Notes: generated by a model from the letters alone, not told the origin. A DNA stretch of 21,663 nucleotides from Methanoregulaceae archaeon UBA288 (GCA_002495225.1 DAEF01000086.1:1-21663); one strand, 5' to 3'; positions 7,299-14,672 are shown, numbered from the stretch's first letter. Made by a program: numbers and translations.

Positions 7299-7577
7299 AT
7301 GGCTCTCTGCCTCGTCTGCCTCGCGGCCGCCGGTATGTACTGCGTGGCCAGATGCACGACCACGCCGCCTGCGGGCACCGCGACGCCCACGAACGCGACC
7401 GCCGCGCCGACCATGAACAACACGATCCTCAAGATCAACAACAACTACGCGCCGAACCTGAGCGCGACCGCGACCGCCGTGGCAACCACCGCGCCCGCAG
7501 CGAACCTGACGCCGGCAGAGAACGTAACGGTTCCGATCGTCAACGCGACCCTGCCCAGCATCAACATCACCAAGTAG
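7299..7577 (+). CDS. Small exported Asn/Thr/Ala-rich protein
   Basis: A predicted 92-residue protein with a hydrophobic, Cys-containing N-terminus (MALCLVCLAAAGMYCVARC) followed by a low-complexity Thr/Ala/Pro/Asn region. The mature part has many N-glycosylation sequons (NAT, NNT, NLS, NLT, NVT, NAT, NIT), as expected for a protein outside a methanogen cell. The N-terminus resembles a signal or lipoprotein signal, but no cysteine fits a canonical lipobox. The segment AENVTVPIVNATL faintly resembles GENATVPIVLDSA at the start of the cohesin-like domain in the lipoprotein at 14124. The coding call rests on the signal-like N-terminus and non-random composition; function unknown. No close TATA box is seen. 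Confidence 0.55.
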   Translation: MALCLVCLAAAGMYCVARCTTTPPAGTATPTNATAAPTMNNTILKINNNYAPNLSATATAVATTAPAANLTPAENVTVPIVNATLPSINITK

Positions 7578-7641
7578 GCGAGACGGGCTCGCCGGTGTCG
7601 GCCACGGTCGATTCCATGGCCCCCGGTTCCCGACCCAGATA

Positions 7642-7651
7642 CCTTTTTATC
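7642..7651 (+). promoter_or_regulatory. Archaeal TATA box for phosphoribosyltransferase
   Basis: CCTTTTTATC lies centred about 27 nt upstream of ATG 7674, so the transcript is probably leaderless. Confidence 0.6.
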
Positions 7652-7654
7652 TCC

Positions 7655-7672
7655 CGCGTCCGTTCGGACGCG
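7655..7672. promoter_or_regulatory. Palindrome at the phosphoribosyltransferase start site, possible operator
   Basis: CGCGTCC and GGACGCG form a perfect 7-bp inverted repeat around GTTC. It fills the space between the TATA box and the ATG, where a bound repressor would block RNA polymerase. The operator role is inference. Confidence 0.4.
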
Positions 7673-7673
7673 C

Positions 7674-8375
7674 ATGATGGGACCGATCTACCAGGAACCG
7701 TCGCTCGCCGGCCGGCTCGGCGTCTTCCGGGACCGCGACGAGGCCGGGAGCGTCTGCGCGGAACTCCTCAAGCGCCACCCGGGCCTCTACGACGGCGCGC
7801 TCTGCGGCGCTGTCCCGTCCGGCGGGGTCGCCGTCGCCGGGCCGATCGCGCGCGAGCTCGCCCTGCCCGTGACCCTCCTGGTCGCACGGAAGGTCCAGGT
7901 GCCGGGCAACACCGAGTTCGGGATGGGCGCGGTCGCCTGGGACGGGCGCGTCATCCTCGACCGCCCCCTGATCGCCGCCCTCGGCCTCGGGCCGACCGCG
8001 GTCGAGACTGCAGTCGAAGCCGCGCGAACGTCCGTCGCGGAAAGGCTCGCCCGGTTCCTCGGCAAAAGACGCATGCCCGATCTGAAGGGCCGGCGCCTCC
8101 TCGTCGTCGACGACGGCCTGGCCGGGGGGTCCACGGCCCTCGCGGTCCTCGGCGCGCTCCGCGCCGCGGGCGCCGGGCCGCTCGTGACCGTGGTCCCGAC
8201 CGGGCACGACCGGACCGTGGCCATGATCGCGGCGTCTTCGGACGCGGTGGTCTGCCCGAACGTCCGGGGTGGCGACCGGTTCGCCGTTGCCGGGGCGTAC
8301 CGCTCGTGGCGGGACCTGACCGCAGACGAGGTGGCCGCGCTCCTCGACGAGCTCGCGGCGGACGGCCTCTTCTGA
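7674..8375 (+). CDS. Predicted phosphoribosyltransferase (COG1926 type)
   Basis: A 233-residue cytoplasmic type I phosphoribosyltransferase-fold protein. The PRPP-binding loop appears as LLVVDDGLAGGST (residues ~142-154), a variant of the usual VDDxxxTG(G/A)(S/T), preceded by acidic Asp residues as required. The N-terminal CGAVPSGGVAVAGPIAREL and LLVARKVQVPGNTEFGMGAV match the COG1926 group, where VP.GGV and an RK dipeptide are conserved. The base or nucleoside substrate is unproven. It converges on the lipoprotein-adenine deaminase pair, a loose hint of purine salvage (inference). A second ATG at 7677 is adjacent; a TATA box and palindrome lie directly upstream. Confidence 0.85.
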   Translation: MMGPIYQEPSLAGRLGVFRDRDEAGSVCAELLKRHPGLYDGALCGAVPSGGVAVAGPIARELALPVTLLVARKVQVPGNTEFGMGAVAWDGRVILDRPLIAALGLGPTAVETAVEAARTSVAERLARFLGKRRMPDLKGRRLLVVDDGLAGGSTALAVLGALRAAGAGPLVTVVPTGHDRTVAMIAASSDAVVCPNVRGGDRFAVAGAYRSWRDLTADEVAALLDELAADGLF

Positions 8376-8413
8376 GGCCTGGTGCTCGCCCGGGGCAGGA
8401 CCCTGTCCGCGCC

Positions 8414-10072
8414 CTAGCAGCCGAGCGGGACGTCGGAGAAGGTCGAGTGGTCGAAGACGCCCCGCCAGGTCAGCCGGCGCTCGGGGATCACGGTCAGGGC
8501 CAGGAACGAGAGGTGCATGAAGGCGTCGGGCACCGCGCCGAGCCGGGCCGCGTGGGTCGCGAGGCGGCCGAGCCCGTCCACGACCGCCTCGTACGGCTCG
8601 GCCGACATCAGCCCGGCCCCGGGGAGGGGCAGCAGGGTGGTCTCGCCGAGCCCGACGGCCGCGAGGCCGCCGCGGCTCCCGACCACGGCCCCGATGGCCG
8701 CTGCCATCGCTTCGGGCTCGGCGCCGACCGCCACCACCTGGTGCGCGTCGTGGGCGACCGAGCCGGCGATGGCTCCGTGGGCGAGCCCGAAGCCCCGGAC
8801 GATCCCAAGCCCCGTGCCCGTCCCCCGGTAGGCGTCGCAGACGGCCGCGAGGAGCAGGTCCCTGGCGGGGTCGGGGAGCGAGCCGGCCTGCACGGCCAGG
8901 TCGACGGCCCGGGTCCTGATCCGGCCCGGGACGAGCTCGATCACGCGGACGCACCCGTCCACGGCCGGGACGAGGTCGGGCGCGGCGGGCATTCGGCAGC
9001 GGACGGGCCGGGGCGGCGGGGGCACCGGGGCCGGGGCCGTTCCCCGGTCGACGACCTCCGCGCCGCGGACGAAGGTCCGGGCGACCGCGAAGCGGTCCCC
9101 CTCCGCCAGGACGCAGAAGTCGGCCCGCCGTCCCGGCGCGAGGGCCCCGCGGTCGGCAAGATCGAAGCGCTCGGCGGCCGAGAGCGTGGCCATCCGCAGG
9201 GCGAGCTCGGGCTCGAGCCCGCCGTCGACGGCGCGCCGGACGCAGTCGTCGATCAGCCCCTCGCGCACGATCAGGTCCGCGTGGCGGTCGTCCGTGCAGA
9301 AGGCGCAGCGGGGCGCCGTGGCGGGCGTCACGAGCGAAAGGAGGGCCGCGAGGTCCCGCTCGGTCGAGCCCTCGCGGAGGAAGAGGTACATGCCGCGGGC
9401 GAGCCGGTCCCGCCCCTCGCTCGCCGTGGCGGCCTCGTGGTCGCTCTGGGCCCCCGCCAGCACGTAGGCGTTCAGGTCGGTCCCCCCGAGCCCCGGGGCG
9501 TGGCCGTCCACGTTTTTGAGGAGGGCGACCTTCGCCGCGAGGTCGGGGTCGCCCCCGAGGAGCCCGGGCACGTTCATCACCTCGCCGAGCCCGATCACGC
9601 CCTCCCGCGTTGCGAGGGGCGCGAGGTCGGCGGCCCCGATCGCTGCCCCGCCGATATCGGCCGGCGTGGCCGGGACGCAGGACGGGAGGGTCAGCAAAAG
9701 GTCGATCGCGAGGTGGGGCCGGCAGGCGAGCATGTACTCGATCCCCGGCACGCCGAGCACGTTCGCGATCTCGTGGGGGTCCGCGATTACGGTCGTCGTG
9801 CCGTGGACCGCCGCCAGGCGGGCGTACTCGAACGGCGAGAGCAGGGACGACTCGACGTGGACGTGGGGGTCGATCAGCCCCGGCACGACGCGGGCCCCGC
9901 CGAGGTCGAGCTCGCGCCGAGCACGGTAGCGCCCGGGCCCGAGCACCCGCCCCGCCTCGATCCCGAGCGCGGTCTCCTCCCACTCGCAGAGGAACGGGTT
10001 GAAGACGGCGGCGTTCAGGAGCGCGAGGTCGACCGTCGCACCGCCGCGAGCGGCCCGCACGAGCTCATGCAC
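8414..10072 (-). CDS. ade: Adenine deaminase
   Basis: A 552-residue amidohydrolase, matching the usual length of the Ade family, which converts adenine to hypoxanthine plus ammonia in purine salvage. Metal-binding and catalytic motifs are intact: DPHVHVESS (His70, His72), IADPHEIANVLG (residues 96-107), CTDDRHADLI in the second half, and the C-terminal adenine deaminase domain with GSVAHDAHQVVAVG. The start is a GTG at 10072 that overlaps the end of the upstream lipoprotein gene by 8 nt, indicating translational coupling. It is cytoplasmic. The proline-rich linker (PAPVPPPPRP) between the amidohydrolase barrel and C-terminal domain is a lineage detail. Identification is secure. Confidence 0.96.
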   Translation of the reverse strand: MHELVRAARGGATVDLALLNAAVFNPFLCEWEETALGIEAGRVLGPGRYRARRELDLGGARVVPGLIDPHVHVESSLLSPFEYARLAAVHGTTTVIADPHEIANVLGVPGIEYMLACRPHLAIDLLLTLPSCVPATPADIGGAAIGAADLAPLATREGVIGLGEVMNVPGLLGGDPDLAAKVALLKNVDGHAPGLGGTDLNAYVLAGAQSDHEAATASEGRDRLARGMYLFLREGSTERDLAALLSLVTPATAPRCAFCTDDRHADLIVREGLIDDCVRRAVDGGLEPELALRMATLSAAERFDLADRGALAPGRRADFCVLAEGDRFAVARTFVRGAEVVDRGTAPAPVPPPPRPVRCRMPAAPDLVPAVDGCVRVIELVPGRIRTRAVDLAVQAGSLPDPARDLLLAAVCDAYRGTGTGLGIVRGFGLAHGAIAGSVAHDAHQVVAVGAEPEAMAAAIGAVVGSRGGLAAVGLGETTLLPLPGAGLMSAEPYEAVVDGLGRLATHAARLGAVPDAFMHLSFLALTVIPERRLTWRGVFDHSTFSDVPLGC

Positions 10073-10439
10073 GCCCCGTTCCCCCGGCGACCGTCAGCTC
10101 CCTGATGACCGCGCCGCGCCGTTCCCGGCCGTCGTAGAGGTGGAGGTAGCACCGGTAGGACCCGTCCGGGAGGTCGACCGCGTACGCGAACCGGTTCGCC
10201 CCGGCAGCGAGGTCCACGTACCTCGCCTCGGTGAAGAGCTCGCGCTGGGCGAGCCCTTCCAGGGCGGAGACCGCCACCTGCAGGTCCGCGTGGGCGATGG
10301 GCGCGCCTGTCACGACGACGACCGTGAGGTTCCCGCGGTCGTACTCGACCGTGTCGAACGATGCCTCCCCGACCGTGCAACCGGCCGTGAGGGCGAGGGC
10401 CGCGAGGCAGAGGAGGGCGAACCGGCGGTGGAGGTGCAT
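10065..10439 (-). CDS. Small predicted lipoprotein, upstream partner of ade
   Basis: About 124 residues with an N-terminal signal (MHLHRRFALLCLAALALTAGC) ending in the lipobox LTAGC, so the mature protein should be anchored outside the membrane. The rest looks like a single beta-sandwich: VEYDRGNLTVVVVTG, then an AYAVDLPDGSYRCYLHLYDG stretch and a final VIRELTVAGG strand. I do not recognise the family. It overlaps ade by 8 nt, so the two are co-translated, an odd pairing of a surface lipoprotein with a cytoplasmic deaminase. GTG 10445 is an alternative start two codons upstream. A strong TATA box (10471-10480) lies about 36 nt upstream. Confidence 0.75.
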   Translation of the reverse strand: MHLHRRFALLCLAALALTAGCTVGEASFDTVEYDRGNLTVVVVTGAPIAHADLQVAVSALEGLAQRELFTEARYVDLAAGANRFAYAVDLPDGSYRCYLHLYDGRERRGAVIRELTVAGGTGRA

Positions 10440-10470
10440 GGGCACGGTACTGGTACTTCCGCCGACGACA

Positions 10471-10480
10471 ATATATAAGA
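10471..10480. promoter_or_regulatory. Strong TATA box between lipoprotein-ade and receiver genes
   Basis: The bases ATATATAAGA read TCTTATATAT on the minus strand, close to the archaeal consensus, and lie ~36 nt upstream of the lipoprotein start. The plus strand also has ATATATAA, so the box could serve the receiver gene at 10570 with a leader of about 65 nt. Confidence 0.65.
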
Positions 10481-10557
10481 TACGATTTCAATGACGATAC
10501 GGGACGACCCGGGCCCGCGCCCTCCCGTCCCCGAACGGCCCGCATGGTCTGCGAGAC

Positions 10558-10563
10558 GGAGGT
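10558..10563 (+). promoter_or_regulatory. Shine-Dalgarno site of receiver gene
   Basis: GGAGGT sits 6 nt before ATG 10570, a full match to the archaeal anti-Shine-Dalgarno. It fixes this start against the longer upstream frame. Confidence 0.65.
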
Positions 10564-10569
10564 CTTCCG

Positions 10570-10974
10570 ATGCCTGCACCGAACCCGGAGAACGCGACCC
10601 CCCCCCGGGTCCTCTTCATGGACGACGAGGCGGCGATCCGCGAGGTGATGGGCCTGGTGCTCCGGCGCCGCGGCTTCGTCGTGACCATGGTCGCGGACGG
10701 CCTCGAGGCCGTTGCCGCGTACGGCGACGCGATCGCCCGGGGCGTCCCCTACGACGTGGTCGTGCTCGACCTCGCCGTCCCCGGCGGTGCCGGGGCGCTC
10801 GAGGCCATCGAGCCCCTGCGCCGGCTCGACCCCTACGTGCGCGCCCTCGTCTCGAGCGGCCACTCGCGCGACCCGGTGATGACCAGCCCGGCGGCCCACG
10901 GCTTCTCGGGGGCCGTTCCCAAGCCCTACGAGATCGCCGGGCTCGTGGCCGCCCTCGAACGGGTGCTCCGCTGA
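10570..10974 (+). CDS. Stand-alone response-regulator receiver domain protein
   Basis: A 134-residue CheY-like protein with only the receiver domain. The acidic pair is in RVLFMDDEAAIREVM, the phospho-acceptor Asp in DVVVLDLAVPGG, the switch Ser/Thr in ALVSSGHS, and the conserved Lys in GAVPKPYE, so all key residues are present. A histidine kinase would phosphorylate it, but none is encoded in this window, and no output domain is attached; such proteins usually signal by protein-protein contact. Many methanogens have orphan receivers of this type. It is preceded by a full Shine-Dalgarno (10558-10563) and followed 53 nt later by the surface protein gene, which has its own TATA box. Confidence 0.92.
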   Translation: MPAPNPENATPPRVLFMDDEAAIREVMGLVLRRRGFVVTMVADGLEAVAAYGDAIARGVPYDVVVLDLAVPGGAGALEAIEPLRRLDPYVRALVSSGHSRDPVMTSPAAHGFSGAVPKPYEIAGLVAALERVLR

Positions 10975-10989
10975 TCGCGCTTCGCAGGG

Positions 10990-11001
10990 TTCTTATAAAA
11001 T
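10990..11001 (+). promoter_or_regulatory. Archaeal TATA box for beta-helix/PKD/dockerin gene
   Basis: TTCTTATAAAAT lies centred about 32 nt before ATG 11028 and is among the best TATA boxes in the window. It indicates a separate transcript with a very short leader. Confidence 0.65.
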
Positions 11002-11027
11002 CTCGAACCATCTCCCTGCAGTTTTGT

Positions 11028-13334
11028 ATGGCCCCGACGCGTGCACTGCTCGCCCTCCTTCTCCTCGCCGCCCTGCTCGCCCCCGCGGCCGGTGCGGCCA
11101 CGCTCGTGGTCGCCGCCGCCGACGCGAGCGCAGCCGACCGGGCCGCGGCCGACATCCGGTGCGACGGCGTGGACGACCAGCGCGAGATCAACAACGCCTT
11201 CAACACCCTCCCGGACGACATGGGCACGGTCTGGCTGACGGCCGGGACCTTCAACTGCTCGGAGAGCATCTTCCCGAACGGGAACTCGGCGCTGATCGGG
11301 GCCGGGCCGGGCGCGACCCGGATCGTCGTGGTCAACGAGCAGAGCCCGTTCAAGCCGATCAGCGTGACCCAGCCCGACGTCCTCCTCCGTGGCTTCACCA
11401 TCATGGGCAGCGGCGCCGTGCTCGTCCGGGTCAGCCGGGTGGTGGTCGAGGAGGTGACCGCCACGAGCCGCGGGCCCGACGGGAGGCTCTACCCGGCCGG
11501 CGGGAACGGGATGTTCTACATCTGGGCCGACGGCCAGACGATCGAGGACGTCGCGTTCATCGACTGCACTGCCGAGGACGCGCACACCCACGGGTTCAAC
11601 CTGAACGCGGTGAACCTGCCGCGCGAGACCCGGAACATCCGCTTCGTCAACTGCGTCGCGCGCCGCTGCGGCTTCGGCCTCGCGGGCGGCTCGCGCTCGG
11701 AGTGGGTGACCGGCTTCGACATCCAGGAGAACAACGACCTCTACGACGTCCAGGTGATCAACTGCCGCGCCGAGGACAACTGGCAGTCGGGCTTCCACTT
11801 CGAGCCCGGCGAGGACAAGGGAACGATCAAGAAGGCGATCACGTTCCAGGGCTGCACGGCCGAGCGGAACGGCCAGCGGAACCCCGCCGCCTACCCGTAC
11901 ACGTCGACCTTCATCTCGGGCTTCTACGTTCACTTCAACGCGGTCGTGACCGACTGCGCCTCGGTCGATAACAAGAACGCGGGGTTCTACGTCGAGGGCG
12001 GCGACAGCGTGGTCTTCACCCTCTGCACCGACCGCGACTCGACCTACGGCTGGAAGATCGTCAAGAACGCCCGGAACATCCGGCTCGAGGACTGCGCGAG
12101 CTACGGCGCGCACGAGTGGGCGCTCTGGTCCGCGTTCGCGACGAACATCACGCTCGTGCGGTTCCGGCAGGTCGATGCCGGCGGCGGACGGGGCTACCAG
12201 TCCATGCTCGGGTGGTACTACGACAACCCGGACTACCAGCTGCCGGTGACGGGGTCCCGCTTCGAGATCGCGGCCTCGGGCGGCGACTTGTCCCACGGGA
12301 TCATCAACCAGGAGGGGAGCGACAACACCTACCTCCTCACCCGGGAGGGAGAGACGACGCCCGTGCCGACCCCGGGAGCGCCCGTCGCGGCGTTCGTGCC
12401 CTCGCCCGCGCAGGGCCGGGCGCCCCTGAACGTCTCGTTCACGGACCTATCGACCGGGCTGCCCGACGAGTGGTTGTGGGAGTTCGGGGACGGCGGGACG
12501 TCCTCAGCCCGAAACCCGTACCACGTCTACACGACGGACGGGCTGAAGACCGTGACCCTGACCGTCGAGAACGAGCACGGGTCGAACACGACGACCGGGT
12601 ACGTCACGGTCGGGTCCGCGCCGTTCGCGGCCTTCTCGGCCGAGCCGCGGATCGTCGGGGCCGGGAGACCGGTCGCGTTCACGGACCGGTCGCTCGGCAC
12701 GCCCACGGGCTGGAGCTGGTCCTTCGGGGACGGCGGGTCGTCGATCCTCCGCAACCCGTCCCACGCCTACGCAGACTCCGGCCTCTATACTGTCCGGCTG
12801 ACCGCGTCGTTCGGGGGCACGAGCGACACGGAGCAGAAGACGGACTACATCCGGGTCGTGCCCGACGCGGGGTTCTCGGCGAACGCGACCGTCGGCCCGG
12901 CGCCGCTCGCGGTACGGTTCACTGACACCTCGAACGGGACGCCGACCGCGTGGGCCTGGGAGTTCGGCGACGGCGGCAGCTCGACCCTGCAGCACCCGGT
13001 GCACGTCTACGCCCGGGCGGGGACCTTCACGGTGAACCTGACGGCCCGGAACGCGTACGGCTCGACCACGCTCTCCCGGGCCGGTCTCGTCACGGTCGAG
13101 CTTTCGGGGCAGATCGCGACCATCCCCGGCGGCGGGGGCCTTCCCCGCGACCTCGACGGCGACGGGCTGTACGAGGACGCGAACGGCAACGGCCGGAGAG
13201 ACTTCGCGGACGTCGTGCTCTACTTCAACCAGATGACCTGGATCGCGGCGCACGAGCCCGTCGCCGCCTTCGACTGCAACCTGAACAACCGGATCGACTT
13301 CGCGGACGTCGTCTGGCTCTTCAACCACATCTGA
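11028..13334 (+). CDS. Secreted beta-helix / triple-PKD / dockerin surface protein
   Basis: A 768-residue extracellular protein. Residues 1-24 form a signal peptide (MAPTRALLALLLLAALLAPA). Residues ~25-445 look like a right-handed parallel beta-helix of the pectate-lyase superfamily, with repeated short strands (e.g. RFVNCVARRCGFGLAGG, VQVINCRAEDNWQSGFHF) and a polysaccharide-interaction flavour. Three PKD domains follow (~450-530, 531-617, 618-700), each with a W-x-W/F-x-FGDGG-S core (WEFGDGGTSS, WSFGDGGSSI, WEFGDGGSST). The C-terminus is a dockerin-type module with two calcium-loop repeats, DANGNGRRDFADVVLYFN (from residue 717) and DCNLNNRIDFADVVWLFN (from 749). Glycan-binding or hydrolytic activity is plausible but catalytic residues were not identified. 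The TATA box favours ATG 11028 over the longer open frame upstream. A cohesin-like lipoprotein lies 0.8 kb downstream. Confidence 0.92.
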   Translation: MAPTRALLALLLLAALLAPAAGAATLVVAAADASAADRAAADIRCDGVDDQREINNAFNTLPDDMGTVWLTAGTFNCSESIFPNGNSALIGAGPGATRIVVVNEQSPFKPISVTQPDVLLRGFTIMGSGAVLVRVSRVVVEEVTATSRGPDGRLYPAGGNGMFYIWADGQTIEDVAFIDCTAEDAHTHGFNLNAVNLPRETRNIRFVNCVARRCGFGLAGGSRSEWVTGFDIQENNDLYDVQVINCRAEDNWQSGFHFEPGEDKGTIKKAITFQGCTAERNGQRNPAAYPYTSTFISGFYVHFNAVVTDCASVDNKNAGFYVEGGDSVVFTLCTDRDSTYGWKIVKNARNIRLEDCASYGAHEWALWSAFATNITLVRFRQVDAGGGRGYQSMLGWYYDNPDYQLPVTGSRFEIAASGGDLSHGIINQEGSDNTYLLTREGETTPVPTPGAPVAAFVPSPAQGRAPLNVSFTDLSTGLPDEWLWEFGDGGTSSARNPYHVYTTDGLKTVTLTVENEHGSNTTTGYVTVGSAPFAAFSAEPRIVGAGRPVAFTDRSLGTPTGWSWSFGDGGSSILRNPSHAYADSGLYTVRLTASFGGTSDTEQKTDYIRVVPDAGFSANATVGPAPLAVRFTDTSNGTPTAWAWEFGDGGSSTLQHPVHVYARAGTFTVNLTARNAYGSTTLSRAGLVTVELSGQIATIPGGGGLPRDLDGDGLYEDANGNGRRDFADVVLYFNQMTWIAAHEPVAAFDCNLNNRIDFADVVWLFNHI

Positions 13335-13809
13335 CCCCGGTGGGCGCGGCGCAGGCGCGTCCGCTGCAGGTGTCCGAAGAGATGACGGAGGGTGGATTCG
13401 CGTGGACGGCCCCCGGGTCAGGTGCCGGCGGGGCTTCGCTCCTGCGAGGGACGCGTCCGGGCCGGGCGTCCCTCCAGTCGTGAAGGCACGCACGGTCGCA
13501 CCCCTCGTAAAACTCCCCGTCGCAGTCGACGCCTTCGAGCGAGACGGGCGGAACCTTCAACCTCCTGACCTCTCCCGTCGACTCCAGTTCGACCGTCTTC
13601 ACCCTCTTGAGGACCTTGGTGCGCTGCCCGCGGAACTGCTTCATCCCGGGCACGAAGATCAGGCCCCCGTGCTTCTGCTCCTCGTCCAGGATGGGGGCGA
13701 TCTCCTCGATGGGGCGCCTCTCCACCCAGTCGCCCGGTTGCAGGTCGATCGTGTCGGCGTCCGGCGCCGCGGATAGATCCCCGTCAGCTCGTGTCTTCGA
13801 TACCATCAT
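13321..13809 (-). CDS. Conserved protein of a family I associate with polysaccharide clusters
   Basis: About 162 residues. The core PGDWVERRPIEEIAPILDEE, then GGLIFVPGMKQFRGQRTKV and VSLEGVDCDGEFYEGCDRAC, resembles a widespread uncharacterised family that I know from exopolysaccharide and glycosyltransferase clusters, where the pattern reads roughly W-(E)-(I)-LD-G-MPEM-GK-KR-ELEG-CDG-GCxRxC. The clustered cysteines (C-D-G, GC-x3-C) suggest a metal site. Here it carries an extra ~50 residues after HDWRDARPGR, rich in Pro/Ala, and its stop overlaps the end of the dockerin gene by 14 nt, tail to tail. Three start codons (GTG 13818, ATG 13809, ATG 13806) are close together. Function is unknown; family recognition is from memory of the motif. 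Confidence 0.6.
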   Translation of the reverse strand: MMVSKTRADGDLSAAPDADTIDLQPGDWVERRPIEEIAPILDEEQKHGGLIFVPGMKQFRGQRTKVLKRVKTVELESTGEVRRLKVPPVSLEGVDCDGEFYEGCDRACLHDWRDARPGRVPRRSEAPPAPDPGAVHANPPSVISSDTCSGRACAAPTGVRCG

Positions 13810-13818
13810 GGTGTGCAC

Positions 13819-14123
13819 CCGGATCAGCGCGGCGTCCGGCCGACGCCCTCACTCCGTGCCCGGTTTCCCCTGCGGCAGACGTCCCCGATCCCCGCCCTGC
13901 AGGGTCGATCGCACGGCGGGAATTCGCGACAGGTGTGACCTGCCCCGTTCAGGTCCAATCGCTGTCGGTACCCTGCCGGACGGGGCAAGCGTCATTGTCA
14001 CAATTCAGCTCCCACGGGGCGACGGCCGGAGCCCTTCGGCGCGCCCGGATCGGGAGCGGCCCCGACCCTCTCTCAACCGGGCCGATCCAAAGGCCTATGG
14101 GCTCGCGTTTCTCATCAATTGCC
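13819..14123. other. 305-nt non-coding gap with a small inverted repeat
   Basis: No convincing gene is present: open frames here are GC-driven and lack family features. A GACCTG-N7-CAGGTC inverted repeat lies at 13937-13955. No clear TATA box is visible ahead of the lipoprotein at 14124; an AGGCCTATGG near 14091-14100 is weak. Confidence 0.5.
13937..13955. repeat. 6-bp inverted repeat GACCTG-N7-CAGGTC
   Basis: A perfect dyad in the gap between two divergent genes; could be an operator or a weak hairpin. No regulator is known for it. Confidence 0.4.
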
Positions 14124-14672
14124 ATGCGATCCATCGCGCTCATCATGGGCCTCCTCCTCCTCCTCCTCGTCCTCGCCGCGGGCTGCACGGCCCCGTCCCA
14201 GCCCGCTGCGGTGACACCCACACCCGCCGCCACGGCGACGACCGTCCAGCCGACCTCTGCGGCGGTATCGATCGCGACCGGTTCGTTCCAGGTTGCATCC
14301 GCGGGCGAAAACGCGACCGTGCCCATCGTCCTCGACTCGGCCCCGAACGGGCTCTCGGGGTACAGCATCACCGTGGCCCTCTCCGATCCGGCCGTCGCCG
14401 AGATCACGGCCGTCGAATTTCCCGAGTGGGCCGGGATGAAGTCCAGCACTGCCGTCCCGTCCGGGCAGGCCGTTCTCCGCGCGGCGGACCTCTCCATGCA
14501 GGTGCCCGTGGGCGCGACGAACCTGACCCTGGCAACCCTCACGGTGACCGGCCGTGCGGCCGGAACGACCGGGATCACGGTCACGCCGGACCCGGGCCTC
14601 GGTGTCCAGGACCGTCGCGGGGACCTCTACGCAGCCACGTCGGTCCCGGGCACCCTGGCCGTCGGCAGGTGA
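14124..14672 (+). CDS. Lipoprotein with cohesin-like beta-sandwich domain
   Basis: A 182-residue protein beginning with a lipoprotein signal: hydrophobic Leu run ending in LAAGC, lipidated Cys21. A Thr/Pro/Ala-rich linker (residues ~22-46) tethers one domain at ~47-180. That domain reads ATVPIVLDSAPNGLSGYSIT, then VALSDPAVAEITAVEF, and later NLTLATLTVTGRAAGTTGI with a terminal DRRGDLYAATSVPG. This is the pattern of cohesin-type folds, where a VPV strand is followed by gl-y-i-v-l-yDp-val-i-v. Cohesins bind dockerins, and a dockerin protein is encoded 0.8 kb away. The lipid anchor would hold the domain on the cell surface. The cohesin call is inferred from strand pattern and could be a related archaeal surface module. 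ATG 14097 is an alternative start but would leave a less typical signal. Confidence 0.7.
   Translation: MRSIALIMGLLLLLLVLAAGCTAPSQPAAVTPTPAATATTVQPTSAAVSIATGSFQVASAGENATVPIVLDSAPNGLSGYSITVALSDPAVAEITAVEFPEWAGMKSSTAVPSGQAVLRAADLSMQVPVGATNLTLATLTVTGRAAGTTGITVTPDPGLGVQDRRGDLYAATSVPGTLAVGR

Noticed and set aside
7352..10105. Very long plus-strand open frame (917 codons) through the small peptide, phosphoribosyltransferase and ade
   Set aside because: It lies over well-identified genes in another frame, is Arg/Gly/Ala/Pro-rich and has no domain; it is a high-GC shadow.
10491..11027. N-terminal extension of the beta-helix protein to 947 residues
   Set aside because: It covers the receiver gene in another frame; a TATA box and a signal peptide place the start at 11028.
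10926..12296. 456-codon minus-strand frame antisense to the beta-helix gene
   Set aside because: Composition is that of a GC shadow and the plus strand encodes a coherent signal-beta-helix-PKD-dockerin protein.
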